Source: Lycorma delicatula (taxonomy: Eukaryota; Arthropoda; Insecta; Hemiptera; Fulgoridae). From it: a DNA stretch of 64,000 nucleotides. The notes beneath the pieces were generated by a model. The model saw only the letters and a list, made by a program, of their open reading frames with translations, did no database searches and had not been told where the DNA came from. A program made the translations under genes and the position numbers. The stretch is taken from NCBI RefSeq assembly GCF_047948215.1, contig NC_134467.1, positions 33,066,520-33,130,519 on the forward strand, in the 5' to 3' direction. Positions 1 through 10,920 of this stretch are shown one piece after another (position 1 is the first letter of the stretch; each line of letters starts with the position of its first letter).

Positions 1-328
1 TTCGGAGCTGTTACTCCATCTTCATGGATTTTCTGGGATGTGAATTTAAATTCAAATCAATAATAGCATTTAAATTAAACTGTTATGTTCATAATAGTCG
101 GTCATCAAGAACAAAGTTAATCGTATGTCAATAAAACAGTAACATCATGTTTGTAAGATGTTTGCGACTATTATCTTACATTTGTCTTATTGACGTACGA
201 ATTAATTTTATTCTTGACGACCGACTATTATAAACATAAAAGTTTAATTTTAAAAACGATTATCGATTTGAATTTAAATTAAAATCTTTTAGAAAATCCC
301 TGAAGATGGAGAAACAGCTACGAAAGTA
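1..328. mobile_element. Foldback (MITE-like) element with long inverted arms
   Basis: The first ~150 bases and the last ~150 bases of this stretch are near-perfect reverse complements. The left end reads GAGCTGTTACTCCATCTTCA and the right end carries the matching ATGGAGAAACAGCTACGAA. The arms continue through the paired CGGTCATCAAG and GTCGTCAAGA-type blocks with only scattered mismatches. The centre is a short AT-rich loop near 150-170. No coding capacity is visible. Such structures are typical of non-autonomous DNA transposons or foldback elements. The left edge coincides with the window edge, so the element may extend further and its target duplication cannot be checked. Confidence 0.75.
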
Positions 329-1820
329 CTACGATTTACACTTTTTAACTTGCTGGTGTGGAAATATAATTGTTTACTATTGTATTAATACCAACGGTGA
401 GAAATAGTTAGTAAATTAAGAGAGATGTGTCACGATATATCTCAGCCAGTTAATTTTCTATTTCTACACTATTCTGAATAAGTTTTATTTTCGTTAACTT
501 ATCATTACGTCTTTACTTTTCTATTTTTCTAATTAATATTTCCTAATTCCCACCATATCGACATTTCAAATACTTCCAGACTCTCTTTTTTTTAATTTTT
601 TATCAATAATAAAAATAATCATTTTTAGGTCAAATTATGAACATTTTGTTTACCAAGATGTATCTTGGTAAATCTTTATTGGAAAAATCTTTACTGAAAA
701 GTCACAGAATGGAAAATATAAAGAAAAAGAAGCACAAAATAAGGCATTCACTTATGTGAAATTTTATTTTGATATATTAAAACAATCCCTTAAATTCGGT
801 CAGTACTTTCCAGGACACTGCATATATCATAAAAACAAGAATGCGATTTTTTTTCTATTTTCCATATTCCTTTGTACCTTCTGTTCCTTATTTTCTTTTT
901 CTATTCAATTTATCTACGGTTCTTTCTGTTACCTCAGCCCATTTTATTACATTTAATTTTTCTTCTCCAAACATCTTAGTTTTTCCTTTATTTGCTCTTT
1001 ATTCATTTTTATCTTTAATCTTTTATACATTCATTTTCTTCGTTTTATTCATATTTTTTTTTTTATAAATCCATCCTTTATTCATTTTCATCAACTTATT
1101 TCATTTCTAAGATATTTAACCTAAATTACCACTTATAATCTAGACTTTTTTTTTGTTTCATGATCTTATTCATATATTGCTTTCTATTTAGCTTTATTAA
1201 TATTATTGTAAAACAATAATAGCAAGAATAATTTTTTTCTCATTCAACAAACCACGCCAACGTGCAGATATCACTTATAAAAATGACTTATTTACAAACG
1301 AATCGATTATAACGTGCCTAAACACTATAATTTATTTTATATACAGGGTAAAACTCTCTCGTTAATATTTTATATTAAAAGCTAATCAAATCTATAAATA
1401 ATTTTTTTCAAATAATAAATAATATTAAGATTGATTCAGATGTTCTTTAACAATATATAGAAACTATAAATTAATAGCATTTACTTTACAAAATAATTGG
1501 AAAAGTGGTAATAAATAGACAAAATATCATTAATGAAAAAGCTATTAATTTTATATAAAACAGATAACTTTTTTCAATATATAAATAAATAAAAAATTAC
1601 TTATTTTATAAAGATAAACTATTATAATTTAGATATTGTTTATTGTGTGTGAGGTTATGCAAAATTATACGAAATTCATGAATTGTACTGTTCATCATAA
1701 TATAAAATAAGTTATAATTGGATAAGTTGATTTTAGTATTTACAAAATATAAGTGACGAACAATAATTAGTTTAATGTCAGTTTAAAATCAGTAAACTAA
1801 TTTTAACTTTGTTTTTAGTT
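329..1820. other. AT-rich intergenic sequence
   Basis: Very AT-rich sequence with pyrimidine-rich runs on the plus strand at 840-1080. The open frames there are poly-Phe/Ser/Leu artefacts of T-rich sequence. I see no gene, RNA or recognisable repeat. Confidence 0.6.
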
Positions 1821-1844
1821 ACATTTTCTCTCTCTCTCTCTCTC

Positions 1845-1885
<41 letters not shown>

Positions 1886-1888
1886 TGT
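1821..1888. repeat. Palindromic (TC)n-(AG)n microsatellite
   Basis: ACATTTTC, a (TC)n run, then an (AG)n run and GAAAATGT form a self-complementary unit: the flanking octamers pair as well as the dinucleotide arms. It can extrude a hairpin of more than 25 bp. Confidence 0.85.
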
Positions 1889-2020
1889 GAGAGAGTGATT
1901 ACAATGATTACAAATAAAATATAAACTTTCGACAGCTTTTTACAAATTTATTTTTTAAGAGTTGAGATGATTACTTCCAAGATTATATAGAAGAATTCTT
2001 TAAGTTTTTTAAAATAAATA

Positions 2021-2250
2021 ATCAATGTGTGCACCACTATCAGACACTACTGTTATCCGACAGACATCAACACGTTGGTCGAACTAGTCCCAAACACGTG
2101 CAAGCATACGCCAGTCAACGGTAGCAACAGCCTTTGTGATGAGTTCTTTTAAGACATCGATATCAAGGACGGTACAAAAACTTTGTCTTTTATATAACCC
2201 CATAAAAAGTAGCCGCAAGGCATTAAGTCTGGACTACATGGTGGCCAACG
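2021..2250 (-). pseudogene. Tc1/mariner-superfamily transposase, C-terminal remnant
   Basis: On the minus strand the frame ending at 2021 reads as the last ~75 residues of a DDE/D transposase. It has a degraded SPDLN-ALRLLFMG-LYKRQSF block, which is the third catalytic Asp region followed by the conserved FLWGYIK-type motif. After that come a helix with ELITKAV, the segment MLARVWD-FDQRVDVCR and the terminal GAHID. The order and spacing match the 3' end of insect transposases that finish with a DVCRVT-GAHIEHL-like tail. One stop interrupts it (MLARVWD*FDQ), and sequence upstream of the third Asp is unrecognisable. The rest of the gene is missing, so this is an old fragment. No terminal inverted repeat was found nearby. 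Confidence 0.65.
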
Positions 2251-2798
2251 CTTAAATACCTTGTTCTCCTCACATGCACAGACTGTCCATCGTCTGGAAA
2301 AATGTTCATCCAGTTATAAAATATCTCTTGAAATAAAATATTTAAATTTTTACCTAAAGCCTTATCAACGAAATAAAACTGAACAATATCATGAAATAAC
2401 AGAACAAAAACAAAATAACAGAGCGCCTATCTTGGCGACAAAACAACGCTCAATCGGTACCTTACCATTCGATTAATTTGAACTCCCCATCCCATACGCA
2501 ACTCTCGGAAGAACTACAATTTTACGAAGTTCTCCAAAATGGACCATTCGTCCCGGCTTTTCCCGTTTACATTTAAATGTAAATGTAAACGATCGATCCA
2601 ATATTCCCGATCCTTAGGCTTGGAAATGGAAAGGGGAACCAAAAGGGAAATGGTGTTAATCAGGAACGGTTGATTTACTTTCAGTTAAAGAACCTACAAA
2701 TGTACATGTAGTACTGTAGAATTAAAAGCATCCTAAATCGAAAGATTTTCAAACGATATAAGAGCCTAATATAGTACCTTTCAAACTACTTTGTTTTT
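2251..2798. other. Intergenic sequence
   Basis: AT-rich spacer between the transposase remnant and an X-family copy. A small palindrome built on CATTTAAATGTAAATG lies at about 2568-2592. No gene is evident. Confidence 0.5.
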
Positions 2799-3427
2799 AC
2801 TTCCTTGTACGAAGTAATGTGATGACGAAAAATTTCGGTGTATAAATTTCAACGGAATTATCCTTTTTGATCTTCGCTGAATCCATTTTCACTCTTTTCG
2901 GCGTGATCTCTGTACGTACGTATATATCTCAAATAACTAAAAAAAACTATTAACCTTAGAATGTTAAAATTTTGGAATTATGTTTTTAACATCTAGTTGT
3001 GCACCTCCTCTTTTGATTGCAATCGACTGGATCAAAAAAAGGCCAAAATCCAAAAACATTTGGATATTTTCTTAACTGCAATAATAATAATCAGCCCTTA
3101 TTGAGAGCTTTTCAACGATATATCATAAGTGGTTTTTATTTTCATCGGTTCCAGAATATAGGCAAATGAAATTTTTTATTAATGAAATATTTGGATCTTA
3201 TAAGGGAAACGGACATAAGAGGCTCGAATGAGACTTAATTTCCTCTTTTTATTTTAATTTAAATATATTGATTTATTAATCTCTGATTATAAAAAAAGTT
3301 TCCCGATAAATAATAATTCAATAATAACAATAAAAAAAGAAATATGAAAAAAATCAGAAGTTATTAGTAAAATAAAAGTTTTACTTTTAAAATGTGTATA
3401 TGTATTTTATTAGGCGTACAAGGAAGT
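2799..3427 (+). repeat. Dispersed repeat family X, copy 1 (~630 bp)
   Basis: It starts ACTTCCTTGTACGAAG and ends GGCGTACAAGGAAGT, so its ends are short inverted repeats. Internal landmarks shared with other copies in this window (minus strand at 14885-15391, plus strand at 53580-54118) are GCGAAAAATTTCGGT, GTACGTACGTA, TAACATCTAGTTGTGCACCT, TTGAGAGCTTTTCAACGAT and TATATTGATTTATTAAT. Some copies carry a GGTTCGAATCCGA box-B-like motif near the 3' part, here degraded to GGCTCGAATGAGA. It is non-coding. It is probably a non-autonomous transposable element, but the class is not settled: the inverted ends suggest a DNA element and the B-box suggests tRNA ancestry of one segment. Confidence 0.75.
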
Positions 3428-3609
3428 CCAGATCAAATTTGATGAAATATCTGATTATTTTATTTAAGTAATTGTTTCAGTCTATTTGATACTAAATATC
3501 GTTATAAAATTTATTAACCTTCTCCTGTTTCGTTTTTGTTTTCATTTCGCTGATGGTTACGTCATAATAATTTAAAAAACATAATACTAGATAGATATAA
3601 GACTTACAT

Positions 3610-3795
3610 TTATTTAAAGAGTAATAAAGGTAACATGATATTTCAGATAAGATTGTTGAATTAATAATTGTATAAATATTTTATGTTTATAAAAAGTAAT
3701 ATTTTAGCAACTGTGTACCTGTCCACTTTTATTAAACGGTACGAGGATCGTATCCTACTTTTAAACAAAATAAGTTTAAATGAAGTATATACATA
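3610..3795 (+). repeat. Family X 3'-part fragment
   Basis: It shares a run of matched blocks with 60930-61120: ATTTCAG-TAAGATTGTTGAATT, ACTGT-CCTGTCCACTTT, ACGAGGATCGTATC and TTAAATGAAGTA. A short (TA)n run follows at 3816-3832. It belongs to the 3' half of the X family. Confidence 0.55.
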
Positions 3796-3799
3796 TATA

Positions 3800-4768
3800 T
3801 ACTTGTATGAAGTATATATATATATATATATATGTTTGCTAGATATAACAAAATTGAATTCTATATGGTTAATAATTCTTTTGAATTAAAGTTAATTTTT
3901 TTTTTTAATTAAAAATAATTACGAAGTAAAAGTTATGAAAAGAAAATGAACCTACAATGTAATTGTAAATAAAAATAAATTAATAGAATTCAAAGTTATA
4001 GGGAATTCAGAAAAATAACACTTAGTTTACTTTACCAATAAAAATATGAAAAGATAAAAAAAAAAAAAAACATGTAAGTAGGTAAAAATTTGCTCATAGC
4101 TGAAGTGGAACTGATGTAAAAGAAGTAAATAGAGTATAGAAGGATAAGAAGAAGATTTTAAAAAGAGAGGAAGTTGAATAGTAGGTGGAAAAGGGGTTTA
4201 TAATGCATTGGTGGGAGGAACAAAGAAAAAAAGAACAGGCACGGACATTTCTTAACGAACAATAAATGAGCAAACGAAAAGCAAACAGAGTGATAAACAA
4301 ACAGTAGAAAAGAGAAATTGATGTCAATTCAAGGGAAAAAAATATTTATATTTCAGGCATCGTCTAACATTATTTTTCTTTAACCCCTTCAATTTTTCTT
4401 CTCTTTATTATTATCATTTTTTTAAACTTTTTATTCTTTATTTTTATTTACATCCAATCTGACTTTTAGTCATATATATAACCTTTCCAATCAATTTAAC
4501 TGAAATCGTAAAAAATTATCATTTTTAATCTTTAACCTATATAAGTCTAAATCTAAAAGAGAGGTGAAATATTACGAATTTAAAAAAAAAATAATAATGA
4601 AAATTTGTTATATATTTAACGTAATAATACGTCAAAAATAACGTATAACTATTAAAAATTTAAACAATAATTTGTTTATTGATCCAATTAAAAAAAATAA
4701 TAATATTATTTAATATTACAGTAAAATGTCTACTAACTGCGAGGATTTTTATAAGTTGATTAATGATT
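3800..4768. other. AT-rich intergenic sequence
   Basis: No gene or repeat is recognised. There is a purine-biased stretch at 4110-4330 on the plus strand. Confidence 0.5.
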
Positions 4769-7242
4769 TAAACAGAACAATAAAGATCCTTTAAGAAAAA
4801 TGACAATTTCTCCTTTGTTCTCCCCCCTGTACACCATTTTGTTATTTTTATAAAAAAATTTATATCTCAAGTTCGAATAGAATCAAATTAATCTTTGGTA
4901 ATAAATTTTTTAAATTAGCAAAAAATCAAAAAAAAAAAATATCTTTAAAAAATACAAAAAAAAAACAAAAAAAAATTACAAAAATTTATTTGATTCATAT
5001 AAAAAATTATTTTTTAAAAAAGCTTTTATTTAACTAATATTAATATTAACATTAATAAAAAAAAGAAACAAATTAGAAAAACCCTCCTCTAAAAAGCAAA
5101 AAAATAATTAAATCAAATTGAGAATTTTAAACAAAAAAATATAATATATTAAATATAAAAATGCACTGAAAAGTAAAAAATAAATTATATAAATATCTAA
5201 TAAATAACCAATAAATAAAAGTAATAATTCTTAAATTTTAAAATTAAAAGTAATGAAAATATTTATTTAAATAAAAGCGTGGCGCAGCTTTTATAATTTA
5301 TTTAAAACAACACAACATTTATTTTTACAACAATTAATCTTCATTTTCATTTTCAATAACGACTAGAGGTGGCGGAAAGGTCTGCTGGAACCTCTCCAGT
5401 TAAGACTGACTAGCTACAAGTAACAATCTGGGGAAATGCACCCACTCGCTTTATTTGTACGTGTTCTCACACAGTTGAAGTTCATCTTCGTATACTGCTT
5501 GTAATTTAAGCCAAATTGAACGCATTCTTTCCGCTAAAAGTTTCATTTTAATTAATTATGAATTTTTATTTTATGAATTCATAATTACGATTACAATTAT
5601 AATAATGATAATAATTAATAATTTTTCAGATTACCGTCAAAATGAAATAACTTTGTGCAAGATTTCTAAATTTAATTTTAATTTTTAATTTTATTAATGT
5701 TTAAAGGTCATCTCGGTGCAAATTTGAACCAACAAAGAATTAAAACTTGAGTTATTTTATTACAGATAAATAAAGTATATACATATATTAAACAACCTCA
5801 TTAAACAAAAAATATATTTTAAAATACAGCAAATGTCTATAAATACTTATTCGAAAAGATTGTTATAAAAACTGGGCCACGCTTTTATTTAACTAAATAT
5901 TTTCATTAATTTAATTTTAAAATTTAATATTTATTACATTTATTTATTAGATATTTATATAATTTACTTTTTACTTTTCAGTGCATTTTTATATTTGTAA
6001 ATCAGTGCATTTTTTACTTTTTAGAGGTTTTTTCTAATTTGTTTACTTTATTTATTAACATTAATATTAGTTAAACGAAAGCTTTTTTAAAAAATAATTT
6101 TTTATATGTAATCAAATATATTTTTGTATTTTTTTTTTTTAAGTCTTAAGACTTTAAAAGACTAAAAAAGCCTTTAAAGTTGTTTTTCTTAAGACTAAAA
6201 AAAAGTAAAAATATTTATTTTTACATATCGAAGTTACATATATGTACCAAATTTCAATCATTTTCATACGATAGTTCATGAGAAATGAAAATTTTCAACA
6301 AAATGCATGAATTTAGCGTAGGGGTAGCGCGTGGGGCATGTGGGTGGGTCATATAAATTCCGACACGGTAGTGCTGTATTGTCATCAAAGTTACATACGT
6401 GTACCAAATTTCAATCATTTTCATACAATAGATCAAAAGATATAGTGCAGTTGCAAGATTTGATTATTCCTAAAGCGGGTTAAATAAAAGCTTTTAAAAA
6501 TTGCGGTAATGTTTATTTTTAAATCCGTTATATCTCTATAAATATTAGTTTTATAAAAAAAGTATGCTATTGATAAAATATTCAGCCTTTTGTTTTGAAC
6601 AAAACGACATTTTACTTTTTTAAATCGGTTAATAAATAGTGGAGTTATGAGAGACAATTAATGTTATAGCTTTTCGTCTGTTTTCATGTCCACAATTTGA
6701 CGTTAAATTCAATTATAAATTAATTACTTTTATTTATTGTTAATTCTACTATTGTAAATTAGTATCAAATTAAGTAATAATTTTCTTACAATAATAGACC
6801 TAATAATTATGATACAAAATTACATCAATTTTATTCGATTAACCGATTTTAAATAATAAAATGTCATTTTGTTTAAAATAAAAGGCTTAATATTTTAGAA
6901 AATACATACACTTTGATAAAACTAATATTTATAAAGATATAACGGATTAAAAAATAAACATGGTCGCCATTTTGTAATTTTCGAAGGTATTTAAGTCCTG
7001 ATTTTTTGCTAATTTTAAAACTTTATTATCAAGACACTTACCAAACGAACTTTAAATGATGAAAGATTCTAATCCAACAAGAAAAAAAAAATTATAAAAC
7101 TTTATTACCAAAATTCGTTTGGTCTATTTGTTATTCGTGGATCCGAACTTGAGATATAAATTATTATATAAAATAACAAAATGGCGAACAGGGGGAAAAC
7201 GAAGAAGAAACTGCCATTTTTCCTATGGATATTTCTTGTTTA
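4769..7242. mobile_element. Nested foldback elements (three inverted repeats)
   Basis: There are three separate arm pairs. The outer arms are about 4780-4921 and 7090-7230; the left holds CCATTTTGTTATTTT and TATATCTCAAGTTCGAA, the right TTCGAACTTGAGATATA-like sequence and AAATAACAAAATGG. The inner arms are about 4960-5300 and 5860-6135; they pair AAAGCGTGGC with GCCACGCTTT and AAAAATGCACTGAAAAGT with ACTTTTCAGTGCATTTTT. Third arms are about 6488-6655 and 6836-6990; they pair AAATCCGTTATATCTCT with AGATATAACGGATT. The simplest reading is an outer foldback element that later received two more foldback elements. No protein-coding sequence is present. A 39-base direct repeat (GTACCAAATTTCAATCATTT at 6246 and 6405) lies between the second and third palindromes. 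Confidence 0.7.
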
Positions 7243-7599
7243 GTTTTACAAGTGGAATTCGAAAAAGTAAAACCAACACACCATTTTAGAAAAACTCTGT
7301 ATATAATGCACCATATATAAGGGCGTAAAATTTAAGGTTATATTTTTGTGCTGTTATAAAGTGATTTACATTTTGCCACCCCCCACACAGACACACAGAC
7401 ACGCTGAATGACAGAAGAATATTTTACCAAAAAAAATATCTTTTATCATATATCTTTTAATTAAATTTTATCAGACAGAATTTAAAAAAAAAAAATTTTT
7501 TTCAGACTCCTACAGCCCAAAAATGTAAAAGTAACGTTTCGATCAAAATACTTTGTTCCAGAACAAATAAATTTATATAAATACAAAATAAACTAATTA

Positions 7600-7666
7600 T
7601 TTACCGCGATAAAAAACGCAAGTAACCATAGAGCACGGACGAAACCGTCGCTATGAGGATGCTAGC
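7600..7666 (+). mobile_element. Helitron-like 3' terminus (candidate)
   Basis: CGCAAGTAACCATAGAGCAC, then a short ACGG/CCGT stem, then GAGGATGCTAG ends at CTAG (7662-7665). The same layout recurs at 14255-14305 and, decayed, at 61705-61755. A small hairpin just upstream of CTRR is the Helitron 3' signature. The 5' end and any helicase gene were not found. Confidence 0.4.
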
Positions 7667-7973
7667 ATATATATTGTTTACGCCATTGCGTAAAGCAGTT
7701 TTTAAGTTAATTCAACTGGTTTGGTATTTGACTTATTTTCATCTAAAATTTAACAGTATTTCGATATAATGAATATTTTAATTATAAATAAGAAATTTTT
7801 TCATACACTGAAATTTATGCTTTCCATTCAACGTACATATAAATATATGCTCAGTGATTTTTATTTATGACTTTTGTATTGATTATTTATTAAGATTTAA
7901 CTCTGTATTATTTCATGTGTATAATGTTTAAAAAATAAAATAAAAAAATGTAGAAGAACAAAACGTAAACATG

Positions 7974-8110
7974 TTACATTCACTTGGCTCCTTTCGGATG
8001 CACTCGGCGCCTGACGATTTAGTGGCTCTTCACAGTTTACACAGCTCCTTTCGGATGCACTCGGCTTCTATCGACATCACTGGGCTCTTTACAGTTCACT
8101 CGGCTCCACA
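7974..8110 (+). repeat. Two and a half imperfect ~58-bp tandem repeats
   Basis: The core CTCCTTTCGGATGCACTCGG occurs at about 7989 and 8043, each followed by a diverged spacer and GGCTCTT-ACAG. A third truncated copy (TTCACTCGGCTCC) precedes the TATA box. The position immediately upstream of a TATA box resembles an enhancer-type repeat. Confidence 0.6.
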
Positions 8111-8160
8111 TACACTATATAAGCCGGCTCACCACTAGAGTCAGGTCAAGGTTACTCAAG
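8111..8160 (+). promoter_or_regulatory. Candidate RNA polymerase II core promoter
   Basis: ACTATATAAG (8114-8123) is a good TATA box. About 30 bases downstream AGAGTCAGGTCA could serve as an initiator. It is supported only by motif match and by the tandem repeats just upstream. Confidence 0.35.
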
Positions 8161-8303
8161 AAAAGAGTTAGGCAAGGTCTACGGCTTCGCAGTTAGGTCC
8201 CACCAAAGGAAGACAGGCGGACACGCTACCAAATTACGCTCCCACTTCCATACCCTTCCGGCAGCATGACTGCCTTAACCCGTCACCACCACATACCACA
8301 GTG

Positions 8304-8513
8304 ATGAAAGAGAAATCTTTCTCACTACTTCAACAGTTCAATCCGCTGTGCGCTTTGGATTTTTTTTTTCAGGTGAAACTCCAAGTACTACAAGGACAGC
8401 TAGAAGAAAGCGTGTTTGACCATACACCACCACACCCTCCCCAAACCCTCCGCGGACCATTATATTTTGTAGGGCTAGACCAGCAGCTGCATCAAGTCCA
8501 AATTTATATATAA
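8304..8513 (+). CDS. Small unrecognised open frame downstream of the TATA box
   Basis: ATG at 8304 opens 69 codons ending in TAA. The part after 8374 (VKLQVLQGQLEESVF through LHQVQIYI) has non-repetitive composition. It is preceded directly by a T-run plus CAG (8362-8373), which resembles a 3' splice acceptor. It could therefore be a short terminal exon rather than one continuous frame. I do not recognise the product and see no domain, signal peptide or membrane helix. It may be a chance frame in a GC-richer block. Confidence 0.2.
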   Translation: MKEKSFSLLQQFNPLCALDFFFQVKLQVLQGQLEESVFDHTPPHPPQTLRGPLYFVGLDQQLHQVQIYI

Positions 8514-8637
8514 TAGGGTGGCGTCTTATTCAAAATTGTCACCACCCCGGCGCACGGGCGCTCGAAAAACAACCTGCGTTATGTATATCTCTCCTGCCTG
8601 CCCTTACGGCGGGCAGACATCTAATTCTTAATAGAGG

Positions 8638-8667
8638 TATATCGCGCTCGCAATAGAGCGCGATATA
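8638..8667. repeat. Perfect 12-bp-arm hairpin
   Basis: TATATCGCGCTC and GAGCGCGATATA are exact reverse complements around the loop GCAATA. A second, weaker hairpin (TGCCTGCC/GGCGGGCA, one mismatch) sits just upstream at about 8596-8616. Confidence 0.8.
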
Positions 8668-9789
8668 CCATCCAACCACTAGAGCTAGAGCAATCCATCC
8701 AACCACATTTCCTTAATTCAAACCAAGTTAAATTGAGGTGAATTAAGTAAATGACAAAGTGTAAGCCCAAAAATCGCCTCCGACGTACTCTCCTAAAGAG
8801 AGGACACCCACCTAAATAAAGGATTTCAGTCCACTCTAGGCTGAAATGGAGTGCGTCATGGAAGATAAGCTTATTAGCACATCGTTCCATCGGGCCCATA
8901 CCGACAAACCCTCCATTGGATCGGAACGCAATCCAAACTTCACAAAACGAATAAACGCCAACCATTATTAATAACCGCCAGTCCATTAGAATCACCCAGC
9001 AGGAAAGGACATAAGTCCGTATACTGCGAAAAGTAGGAGGGTATTGCACCCTCTGACATCCTTGCGTTCCGTTCCGTTCCGGGTGAGGTTACTCTCTTTC
9101 TTCAGCAGTCTCTAGTTGTGTGTTGTCTCTCTCCGACCATCGTCTCTCAGTCTCTGACCATCATTCGAAGAATCATTAGTGCGTCTTACAATTCTAATAT
9201 TGTTTAGTCAAAGTCTACACTTCATGCAGTTAATAAGTAAATTACACATATTCTTCAACAATGAATCTTTTTATTGTATTCTTTAAACATTATGTTTGTG
9301 CTCTTTCTTCTCTATAATTGTATGATAAAATATTAACTTAAAGGAGCTTATGTAGACACATATAAGATCCAGGATTGTGAAATTATATTTTGTGCAACTG
9401 AATATCAACATATTAGTGTTCTTCATCCGTTAAAGGTAATCCTTATTAAGGTAATCCTCTGTTAAACAATAAGATACTATTATTATACTCTGTATTGTTA
9501 TTACACACTGTGTTTATGTAAAAGAAATATTTAACGTAATAAGTTTACCTATACTTTACTTAATGATTGTTTTATATAAATATCGCACAAGAAGATTTTG
9601 TGCAAAATATTTGTCTTAACAAAACAATATTATGTAACAATACATTTATGCATTTTTATTTTCTTATTTTTATGAACATGTTTAAAGAATTCTGATTTTC
9701 ATTCTGTTAAAAATAAAGTCCAATTTTCTTTTGGCAAAAACGAGCTACGTGTAATTTTATTTTTGTAACTTTCCCCAACATATATAAAT

Positions 9790-10689
9790 AATATAAAGGA
9801 CCGAATCGTTAGTAATTTTTTTTAACACAAATTGATAAAGTTTTGAAACTATAACATATTTTAGGTAGCTAGTAGAAGAAATTTGAAAATTTTATAATTA
9901 TATTTTTCATATAACGCAAGACAAAGATATAAAATGTAATATATGGAGATAGATTTCTAACATTAATTTAAAAGTTACGTGGAAAGCAACTTAATTAAAA
10001 TTTTTAAGTGTAAATTACTTAAGTGTTCTTGTACAAATCTCTCTCTTTCTCTGTCTGTGTGTATGTGGGTCTGTGAAGAAATAAAAGTATAATAAAAAAA
10101 GAAAAAAATTTCAGAGCAACTGTCCAGGGAATCATAAGAATATATGGTTACATAAAGGATTTTAAAACGAAAAGAAAGAAAATTATATAGATTTATTAAC
10201 GATAATTTCCGCACGTACAGTACAAAATATTTATGGTATTTTTTTATGTTTTGCACATTAAATATATATATGTACCTTAACTAATGTGCATAATATATAT
10301 CTTGGTACTAGGTCTTAACTTAAAAAAAATCAATAAAAATTATCGCTCTACCAAATAAAAGCAATAAAACAAAATAATTAGCTCGCCCCTGATTTGAAAA
10401 TTTCTTTTTTTTTAATTAATTAACATGCTCAAAGTGAACTTTAATAAAAAAAAATTTAAAGGACAAAACTAAGGTTTGAACTTTTTTTTTTCTCTAACGG
10501 ATAATCGAGGTTCTACCATCCTATCGATATAACTGTTATAGTTGGATGATTTATTAATTGAAATGATTTTTTAAATGAAAAGAAATTGGAACAAATAATT
10601 TTTTTCTCATTCAAAGAATTGTTTTTTAAATTTCAAACTAAGGTTATTTCTTTTTTTTTTTTTACAAGAATTTACTAGCACGACGTTAC
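9790..10689. other. AT-rich intergenic sequence
   Basis: Nothing recognisable beyond a short CT-rich microsatellite at 10036-10060. Confidence 0.5.
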
Positions 10690-10920
10690 TAACACGGTGT
10701 ACGGATATTAATTTATTAACTCACGTAAATTAATACCCGGAAAATTTCCATCCGGTTTGTTGGTTTTTTTTGGGTTCCTTAGGTGTCCCGAGAAAACCGC
10801 ATATACCCAAATTGGATCGATTATAATACTTTCCCTTCTAGAGTTATAGCAAAATGATTTACCGCTAATTTAAGCGGTAAATCCCGGTAAACGGGTATAT
10901 AAAACAAAAATTAAACGACC
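10690..10920 (+). repeat. Dispersed repeat family Y, copy 1
   Basis: It shares ATTTCCATCCGGT, GGTTCCTTAGGTGTC, AAAACCGC, CCCAAATT and TACTTTCCCTTCTA with 18770-18905. It contains a perfect hairpin, GATTTACCGCT / AGCGGTAAATC (10856-10883). No protein is encoded. Confidence 0.5.

Larger units (their letters stand above)
7950..9782 (+). mobile_element. Possible solo LTR or other GC-richer retroelement block
   Basis: This block is clearly less AT-rich than its surroundings. It begins near TGTAGAAGAAC and could end at TTCCCCAACA (9782), which would fit LTR TG...CA termini. In order it holds tandem repeats (7974-8110), a TATA box (about 8117) and AATAAAG at about 9712, a possible polyadenylation signal, then a T-rich stretch. 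No gag, pol, primer-binding site or second LTR was seen, and no convincing target duplication flanks these limits. The LTR reading is an inference. A host regulatory or transcribed region is the alternative. Confidence 0.25.

Noticed and set aside
841..1068. 75-codon Phe/Leu-rich open frame
   Set aside because: Arises from a T-rich tract; no start context, domain or conservation visible.
8621..9049. 142-codon minus-strand open frame
   Set aside because: It lies in the GC-richer block where stops are rarer, and no motif is recognisable. It is kept only as part of the possible LTR block.
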